Virus record (IMG/VR): IMGVR_UViG_3300032173_000010
Span: 1-49,580 of that record
DNA from: a virus
Direction: 5' to 3' (one strand)
DNA: 49,580 bases
Each line of letters begins with the position of its first letter. Position 1 is the stretch's first letter. The notes under the pieces were generated by a model that did not search any database, had not been told where the DNA came from, and was given only the letters and a program-made list of their open reading frames with translations. Below are positions 44,556-49,580 of the stretch, piece by piece. Made by a program: the position numbers and the translations under genes.

Positions 44556-44930
44556 ATGCCTGCTACGGCAGATCGTGAGATTGACGTTGCAATGTTGAGG
44601 GTCGGAAAAAAGCCCGGCAATTTGTCGGCCAAGCTCAGAATTCCCGACAACCTGGGAATCATGGATGATCCGGCTCAGAAGGCCCCCGAAGGATTCGGTT
44701 GCTTCCGCATCATGACGCCGAAGGATGGCGACAAACGAGTGGTGTGGGATAGTCGTGACTTTGCTCAAATCAGCGAAGCCAAGGCAATGTTCGATGAACT
44801 GGTCGTGCAAGGATTGGTTCCATATTGTGTCGGCATAAATGGCCGAGCTTCGGCTGAAGTCATGGCCGAGTTCGATCCATACGCCGAGGAAATCATCTTC
44901 CTCCCCGTAGCAATGGCCGTAGGGGGTTAA
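44556..44930 (+). CDS. hypothetical protein, 124 aa
   Basis: Not recognised. 124 residues with a perfect AAAGGAG 7 bases before the ATG. EGFGCFRIMTPKDGDKRVVW and FAQISEAKAMFDELVVQGL form an alpha/beta pattern; the C-terminus is hydrophobic (EIIFLPVAMAVGG). It lies 2 bases before a probable structural protein. Confidence 0.5.
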   Translation: MPATADREIDVAMLRVGKKPGNLSAKLRIPDNLGIMDDPAQKAPEGFGCFRIMTPKDGDKRVVWDSRDFAQISEAKAMFDELVVQGLVPYCVGINGRASAEVMAEFDPYAEEIIFLPVAMAVGG

Positions 44931-44932
44931 AC

Positions 44933-45808
44933 ATGGCTCCAGGAGGCTATATGATAATCGGCAGCGACAAATACACGGTTGGTAGTTGCGAAGTGACGTA
45001 TGAATCACCCGCTACTACATCCTTGTGCAGCACATGGGTCCAATACAGCAGCGATACGACCGATATTCCTCGCATCAAAGTGAAGGCATATCGAGCAGGT
45101 GCTACGGCGTCTTCGTGTACGTCGTACAAGATCATGGACGACAGCACCAATTGTGGCTGGCCTTCCACCGGGAACGTCTGGCGTGTTGGCTCTGGAGCGA
45201 CTTCTACGGCTTGCACCATTCAATGGGGCATGTGGGGCGATGACGAGTGTTCGGTCGAATATGAATGGCAAGGCGTTGCAGCCAAGCCCATGTCGGCTGA
45301 AGAGAAGAAGGCTTACGAAGAGAAGCGACTCAAAGACAGGTTCTCTCAAATCATCCAGGGGCGATGTGCGCCGAATATTGCTATTCGGCAAAATACGAAG
45401 CGGCAACCATTGCCGATCCCTGCGGATATTCGAGAGCAGCGGGCAAGGGAAACGCTGCGAAGGGTTATTGGGGACCAGAAGTATATCAACTTCATCAAGC
45501 ATGGGTTTATCTCAGTGAAGGGACGTAGCGGACTCGTCTACCAAATCTTCACGGGACATGGTATAACCCATGTGTTCGACCAAGGCAACTTGGTTGATCG
45601 CTTGTGCGTCGTCCTTCAGGGTAGCTTCCCACCCACTGACTCGCTCATTATGAGATATCTACTCATCCTAAATAATGAGCAGCAGTTCCGATCCCTCGCC
45701 ATCAAACACTCTATCTCAGGATACGAGCGTTCCCGCCAAGAAAATGGCCCTGCGGAAATTAAGCCGCTTGCGGAAATCTTCAAGGAATTGAAGTCCAAAG
45801 TTGCATAA
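44933..45808 (+). CDS. two-part phage protein with a cysteine-rich N-terminus
   Basis: 291 residues. The first 115 residues are Ser/Thr/Cys-rich with many tryptophans and look like an exposed beta domain with disulphides (about eight cysteines). After a helical linker (AEEKKAYEEKRLKDRF), residues 170-265 (RETLRRVIGDQKYINFIKHG ... GLVYQIFTGHGITHVFDQ ... LCVVLQG... DSLIMRYLLIL) match a small domain repeated in many uncharacterised phage and plasmid genes. The role is unknown; a virion or host-surface role is possible. It ends at a bidirectional terminator. Confidence 0.55.
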   Translation: MAPGGYMIIGSDKYTVGSCEVTYESPATTSLCSTWVQYSSDTTDIPRIKVKAYRAGATASSCTSYKIMDDSTNCGWPSTGNVWRVGSGATSTACTIQWGMWGDDECSVEYEWQGVAAKPMSAEEKKAYEEKRLKDRFSQIIQGRCAPNIAIRQNTKRQPLPIPADIREQRARETLRRVIGDQKYINFIKHGFISVKGRSGLVYQIFTGHGITHVFDQGNLVDRLCVVLQGSFPPTDSLIMRYLLILNNEQQFRSLAIKHSISGYERSRQENGPAEIKPLAEIFKELKSKVA

Positions 45809-45826
45809 CTCTGAAGGCGAAACACG

Positions 45827-45859
45827 AAAATAGCCAGGGATCAAACCCTGGCTATTTTT
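45827..45859. terminator. bidirectional intrinsic terminator
   Basis: AAAATAGCCAGGG (45827-45839) pairs with CCCTGGCTATTTT (45846-45858), A run before and T run after. It separates the + series from convergent - strand genes. Confidence 0.85.
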
Positions 45860-46190
45860 ATTTGCATTGGGCGGCTGCGATTTGAGCCTCACGCAATTCC
45901 CAATAGGTCAACGCCAAATCTCTGGCATCTGCCTCAATAATCAGATCATCTTCGTTCCATAGACTATTGAGTGTATCTTGATAAATTGCAACAATTTGAT
46001 TGCCAGTTTTTGGCCCACTGTTAAGTATAACTCGTTTTATTGCTATTCTTTCCAAGATGCCTTTGACTGCTTTATGCTTGATATACAATACAGAGTTTTC
46101 ACCCCATTTATATTCAATGTAGACATATCGAAAAGTTAAAGCACAACCACCTGTCGTTGCTCCTCCGCTGCCAGTGTAATATAACGTCAT
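45858..46190 (-). CDS. hypothetical protein, 110 aa
   Basis: Not recognised. 110 residues. A short Gly/Thr-rich start (MTLYYTGSGGATTGG) like that of its upstream neighbour, then a folded domain with FRYVYIEYKW and an amphipathic C-terminus. The ATG overlaps the neighbour's stop (ATGA), so the two are coupled. Possibly a minor virion protein. Confidence 0.5.
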   Translation of the reverse strand: MTLYYTGSGGATTGGCALTFRYVYIEYKWGENSVLYIKHKAVKGILERIAIKRVILNSGPKTGNQIVAIYQDTLNSLWNEDDLIIEADARDLALTYWELREAQIAAAQCK

Positions 46191-46774
46191 GCTTTTACCT
46201 TCCTTCGTCCTGTGTAAACAGGTAAATTAGCCAATGGTTGTGTTTTTAGTGCAATAACTTTGGAATTGGCGACTGCTGCGTTGTCTTCAAGAGGACTTAA
46301 TTGACCAAATTTAACTATTTTGCGACCTGCAAATATCGGCAAGTTGGTTAAGGAACAATCTCTAAAGCCATCGCCTAAAACATAAATTGGTTGATTTGAT
46401 ATTTCACTTTCAAACAAAACTTTTTGTTTTACATTGTTGGACAAACGAAGTTTCTGTTCGCCAGAAGATGCAAACTCGAAACTAATGACAACCCAACTCT
46501 TGTTGCACTTGTCGTAAACCGTGTCTCCGGGTAGATGGCGAACCTTTTTGGTGTTGGCGGAATGCTCATTGACATATGCTTCGCCACCAGCAACAGCACC
46601 ACCTGTGGCTATGATGCTGGATATTTTTTCATAGAAGGATGAGCCACTTGCGTTTGCGCCACCTGTAGCAATTACAAAAGAGGTTTGCTGTACGAGCGCA
46701 GAACCGCCGCCAACTGCCCCGCCACGGGCATTGGGAGTCGAAAGATTCTGCATGACCCACTGTACTAAAGGCAT
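46187..46774 (-). CDS. repeat-containing putative virion protein, 195 aa
   Basis: 195 residues. Residues 15-70 hold three related Gly/Ala-rich units: ARGGAVGGGSALVQQTS, IATGGANASGSSFYEKIS and IATGGAVAGGEAYVNEHS, about 18 residues apart, suggesting a small beta repeat. The remainder is a beta-rich domain ending in a basic tail. GGAGG lies 4 bases before the ATG. Fibre-like or decoration function is likely but inferred. Confidence 0.5.
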   Translation of the reverse strand: MPLVQWVMQNLSTPNARGGAVGGGSALVQQTSFVIATGGANASGSSFYEKISSIIATGGAVAGGEAYVNEHSANTKKVRHLPGDTVYDKCNKSWVVISFEFASSGEQKLRLSNNVKQKVLFESEISNQPIYVLGDGFRDCSLTNLPIFAGRKIVKFGQLSPLEDNAAVANSKVIALKTQPLANLPVYTGRRKVKA

Positions 46775-46844
46775 ATTCCCTCCGTGGTATATATTGAAAT
46801 CGTTACTCTCTTACCAACACAGACAGAACAATTTGGAGAAACAA

Positions 46845-47651
46845 ATGAATCTATTGAAGAAGTGCCGTTATGGACTGATGATCTACAACAACAAGGATAT
46901 TTGGGTCGGACGATCTCTCGAAAAATACGGGGAATTCTCGGAGTCAGAAGTCCAGGTTTTCCGGGATGCAATCAAGCCTGGGAGCGTTGTTTTGGACGTG
47001 GGAGCGAACATAGGTTGTCACACGGTAGTATTTTCTCGTCTGGTTGGACCTGCGGGCGTTGTTTTCGCCTACGAACCAGAACGAACCAATTTCAATACCT
47101 TGGCAGGCAACGTCTCTATCAACAATTTGCTAAACGTCTACCCATTCCAAAAGGCCCTTGGTTCATCTCCAGGATTCATTGCCGTCCCGGAACTAGATCA
47201 AGAGAGAACCGTTAATTGGGGTGGTCTGTCGCTATGCGAAGATTACTCCGGCGCTCCAAGCTATCCAGTTCCGTTGATTACTATCGACGAACAACAGTTC
47301 CTTCGATTGGACTTCATCAAAATGGATGTTGAAGGAATGGAAAAATTGGCTTTAGAAGGAGCCAAGGAGACTATTGAAAAATTTAAGCCAATCCTCTATG
47401 TCGAAGATGACAGAGAAGAAAAATCTGCCTCTTTAATTGAAACGATTAAGTCAATGGGCTATGTGATCTATAAGCATTTGGGTCCATTGTATAACCCCAA
47501 TAACTTCTTCGGCGATCCCGAAAACGTCTTTTTAAGTATGGTCCAAGAAGGGCAATACACACAAGTTGTATCGGGCAATCTATTTTGCCATCATAAAGAT
47601 GCAGATTGCCCGATTGATACCGTTAAATTCGCTATGACGGCAGTTGAGTAA
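46845..47651 (+). CDS. FkbM-family methyltransferase
   Basis: 268 residues. Blocks: VVLDVGANIGCHTVVFSRLV (SAM motif I), VFAYEPERTNFNTLAGNV, PLITIDEQQFLRLDFIKMDV and EGMEKLALEGAKETIEKFKP are typical FkbM features. Such enzymes O-methylate sugars or small molecules; in phages they often sit with glycosyltransferases, as here (47632-48996). GGAG 8 bases before ATG 46845 chooses the start. The last 20 bases overlap the convergent gene. Confidence 0.85.
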   Translation: MNLLKKCRYGLMIYNNKDIWVGRSLEKYGEFSESEVQVFRDAIKPGSVVLDVGANIGCHTVVFSRLVGPAGVVFAYEPERTNFNTLAGNVSINNLLNVYPFQKALGSSPGFIAVPELDQERTVNWGGLSLCEDYSGAPSYPVPLITIDEQQFLRLDFIKMDVEGMEKLALEGAKETIEKFKPILYVEDDREEKSASLIETIKSMGYVIYKHLGPLYNPNNFFGDPENVFLSMVQEGQYTQVVSGNLFCHHKDADCPIDTVKFAMTAVE

Positions 47652-48996
47652 TCACTTCGGAAACAAGATTCTCCCAAGTGTCTTTGCGACGAAACAACCT
47701 CATGCTGGGATACCAAACTGAGGTTGTTGCATCGTCACCCCATCTCCAATCTGTTTCTTTGCCCAACAGAACCCATACAGGCTTGCCCATCGCTCCTGCT
47801 AAGTGTGCCAATCCTGTGTCTACGGTCAGCACTAAGTCCAGATGATTGATGTAATGAGCCAAGTCACTGAAGTCATTGATTTGGCTTTCTAAATTGACCA
47901 TTGGAAAGTCATCAATGCCATAGTTCAAATCAACCACTCCTTCTGGCCACTTTCTTTGACTTCTGACGCCCTTCACCAAACCAAAAAGTTGAACTTTTGG
48001 ATTGTCAGCAATCGGCTTGAAGTGATTCAAAAACATTGATCGAGTGCAATCTCGTTGATGATCTGAATTACCTGCCCAGCACAAACCAATGTTTAGTTTC
48101 TTATTTGAGAAGCCTCGTGGCCTTGGTTTATTGGGGGCTGCAATATAAGGGCGATTCGGCACCTTGTCCAAGGAGTCAATTTTCAAAACTCTTGGAAGAC
48201 TAGAAATCGAGACAGCGTAATCTGAATCTGGCGGGTTGGGCCAATCAGTATTATTGGGACGGGAAACCAATTCATCAATTTTGAGATTCTCTCCAATAAC
48301 ATCCTTCAATGGCTCTTGTATTTCACATATCACCTTGCCGCCCAGGGACTTTACCATCGGTAAAAATCTAGCGAAAAATATGAAGTCGCCCAAGCCTTGC
48401 TCGCTATACACAGCAAGGCTTTTCTTTTTGAACTTCCTGCCGTCCCACTGATCTTGGATGAACCTATCTTTGAATCTTCCCGTCAACTCACTGGTCTTGA
48501 ACCTGTATTCGTATTTCTCCCAACCGTCTTTCCATTCACCAATTCTTAACAGGCACAGTCCCAAGTTGTAATTGCTTTGGCTGTGTTCCGGGTTGATTTG
48601 GAGTGCCGCCCGGTACATCTCAACAGCCTCTTTGCACCTGCCGAGGGCGGTCAAAGTCACGCCAGCGTTGTAGTACGGATCAAAGGCGATTCCGTCTGAA
48701 AACTTGATTGACTGAATGGCGGCAGACAGGGCTTCTTTATGACGCTCTTGAAGACTGCGAACGTGACAAATGTTTGACCACAACAACCAGTTGCTTGGCT
48801 CGATTTTAAGAGCATCGAAAAAGCAATTTATTGCCTTGTCGTAATTGGGCAAATAACCGCAATAGGCAAGTCCCAATGTATTGAGAGATTGCACTGCCAG
48901 TTGTTCGCAGGTAAACAAAGCCTCTGAATCTCTTCCCTCTGCGTGCAAACGGCAGGATTCTTCGTGCATACCAATCAATATTTTGTCTAAGTTCAT
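47632..48996 (-). CDS. TPR / GT9- or GT41-like glycosyltransferase
   Basis: 454 residues. TPR repeats in residues 1-165 (NYDKAINCFFDALKIEPSNW, YNAGVTLTALGRCKEAVEMY, YNLGLCLLRIGEWKDGWEKY). From about 185 on, a GT-B domain: SEQGLGDFIFFARFLPMVK, then IGLCWAGNSDHQRDC and VLTVDTGLAHLAGAMGKPVW, all seen in heptosyltransferase/TPR glycosyltransferases. It could glycosylate phage proteins or cell-surface sugars. It is convergent with the FkbM gene, overlapping by 20 bases. Confidence 0.8.
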   Translation of the reverse strand: MNLDKILIGMHEESCRLHAEGRDSEALFTCEQLAVQSLNTLGLAYCGYLPNYDKAINCFFDALKIEPSNWLLWSNICHVRSLQERHKEALSAAIQSIKFSDGIAFDPYYNAGVTLTALGRCKEAVEMYRAALQINPEHSQSNYNLGLCLLRIGEWKDGWEKYEYRFKTSELTGRFKDRFIQDQWDGRKFKKKSLAVYSEQGLGDFIFFARFLPMVKSLGGKVICEIQEPLKDVIGENLKIDELVSRPNNTDWPNPPDSDYAVSISSLPRVLKIDSLDKVPNRPYIAAPNKPRPRGFSNKKLNIGLCWAGNSDHQRDCTRSMFLNHFKPIADNPKVQLFGLVKGVRSQRKWPEGVVDLNYGIDDFPMVNLESQINDFSDLAHYINHLDLVLTVDTGLAHLAGAMGKPVWVLLGKETDWRWGDDATTSVWYPSMRLFRRKDTWENLVSEVITQLPS

Positions 48997-49055
48997 CTAT
49001 AGGCTCCAAAACGATTCATCTGAGCATAAATAAGTGTGAAAGGAGAAAAAACACT

Positions 49056-49304
49056 ATGGCTGATCTATTTAGCACTAACAATAACCTCACAATTATGAGG
49101 TTTGAACATCAGAAGACTGTAGCACAAGCCAATATCCAGGCACGTCATATTCGCATCCTTGAACTTCAGGAAGAAATTGAACGCTGTAACCTAGATATAG
49201 AAGCACAGAAAAAGGTGATTGTCGAGCAGGACAAAAACATCAAGATTCAGTTGGAAGCCGAAGAAAAAAAGAAGCAAGAAGCGGCTTTAGCACCAAAGGC
49301 ATAA
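49056..49304 (+). CDS. coiled-coil protein, 82 aa
   Basis: 82 residues: MADLFSTNNNL, then one long charged helix from residue 18 to 75 with heptad-like spacing (ILELQEEIERCNLDIEAQKK). AAAGGAG 9 bases before the ATG. Likely oligomeric; possibly a chaperone or structural helper for the repeat protein encoded next. Confidence 0.6.
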   Translation: MADLFSTNNNLTIMRFEHQKTVAQANIQARHIRILELQEEIERCNLDIEAQKKVIVEQDKNIKIQLEAEEKKKQEAALAPKA

Positions 49305-49326
49305 CACTCGTAAGGAGACAACATAA

Positions 49327-49580
49327 ATGGCTGATATTCAAACACAGATGCCGGTTAAACTAACGGACAATACCAACACCGCTGGCATTACCGCTGGTTC
49401 GGCTTTGAAAATCGACGGTTCTGCTGTAACGCAGCCAGTTTCCGGTACGATTACATCTTCGCCAACAGGCACCTATACTGTCGCTGGTACTGTTAACTCA
49501 ACCCCAACAGGCACCTATACTGTCGCTGGTACTGTCAACTCAACTCCAACTGGAACATACACGGTTGCTGGTACAGTAAC
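49327..49580 (+). CDS. putative tail or surface protein with 14-residue repeats (3' end outside window)
   Basis: The gene runs off the window after 84 codons. The N-terminus (MADIQTQMPVKLTDNTN...) resembles the short leader of its coiled-coil neighbour. From 49456 a 42-base unit repeats three times, encoding S-T-P-T-G-T-Y-T-V-A-G-T-V-N. Alternating Thr and hydrophobic residues fit a beta-solenoid or fibre of virion type. AAGGAG 12 bases upstream. Silent differences between units show selection on protein sequence. Confidence 0.7.
   Translation, partial: MADIQTQMPVKLTDNTNTAGITAGSALKIDGSAVTQPVSGTITSSPTGTYTVAGTVNSTPTGTYTVAGTVNSTPTGTYTVAGTV
49456..49580 (+). repeat. 42-base tandem repeat
   Basis: Units start at 49456, 49498 and 49540; the third is cut by the window end. 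Each encodes the same 14 residues with a few synonymous changes and one Ser/Thr change. Confidence 0.9.

Noticed and set aside
1-49580. CRISPR array
   Set aside because: No regularly spaced direct repeats with unique spacers; the only regular repeat (49456 on) is coding.
1-49580. Other rRNA pieces (sarcin-ricin loop, decoding site)
   Set aside because: I looked for AGTACGAGAGGACC and GTACACACCGCCC-type strings and did not see them on either strand.

Overview
This 49.6 kb window looks like part of the genome of a very large tailed phage (jumbo or huge phage class). The evidence is dense, overlapping small genes, T4-type recombination proteins (gp46/gp47-like SbcC/SbcD pair, Dda-like helicase), free-standing HNH endonucleases, a tRNA array, short N-terminal peptides resembling T4 capsid-targeting sequences, and repeat-rich structural genes at the right end. 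No rRNA operon and no host housekeeping cluster is present. The host cannot be named from the sequence; clear sigma70-like promoters and AGGAG ribosome-binding sites indicate a bacterial host.

Layout. 1-6077 (+): mostly unrecognised small genes, with a VWA-domain protein, an ADP-ribosyltransferase-like/HD fusion and an NrdR-like zinc ribbon; it ends at a bidirectional terminator. 6187-20116 (-): replication and nucleotide genes: a GIY-YIG/ParB-like fusion, a PD-(D/E)XK nuclease, a glutamine amidotransferase, CTP synthase, a B12-dependent class II ribonucleotide reductase, the SbcC/SbcD pair and a glycosyltransferase. 20205-45808 (+): a translation-centred region: a stand-alone class II synthetase core (GlyRS-like), a large structured RNA, about 16 tRNA or tRNA-like genes interrupted by HNH genes, a complete EF-Tu, an ECF-sigma-like protein, a small RNA containing a copy of the 23S rRNA GTPase-associated centre, a DUF350/lipoprotein/glutathionylspermidine-synthase-like set, a CoaB-like/aldolase fusion, a Dda-like helicase, an RNase P RNA gene and a lysyl-tRNA synthetase. 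45858-49580: repeat-rich probable structural proteins, an FkbM methyltransferase, a TPR/GT9-like glycosyltransferase, and the start of a tail-like protein built of 14-residue repeats.

How it may work together. The phage carries pieces of almost every step from tRNA gene to ribosome: tRNAs, RNase P RNA for 5' maturation, two synthetases, EF-Tu, and an RNA copy of the ribosomal site where EF-Tu, EF-G and L11 act. The tRNA set is restricted to Ser, Leu, Tyr and Phe. Ser, Leu and Tyr are exactly the long-variable-arm isotypes of bacteria. The EF-Tu has a changed switch I, including the Gly59-Ile60 position where the E. coli Lit protease cuts host EF-Tu. The most unusual element is the non-coding RNA at 32144-32433, which holds the 58-nt L11-binding domain of 23S rRNA with a 47-nt insertion in helix 44; I know of no described phage RNA of this kind.

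Regulation visible in the sequence. A recurrent promoter (TTTACA or TTGAnn, 17-bp spacer, GTGG, TAtrAT) precedes several genes and both large RNAs. At two, perhaps three, places the -10 box lies in the loop of a terminator-like hairpin. Three genes have their -10 box 5-6 bp before the ATG and are probably transcribed leaderless. All assignments come from reading the sequence; no database search was run.
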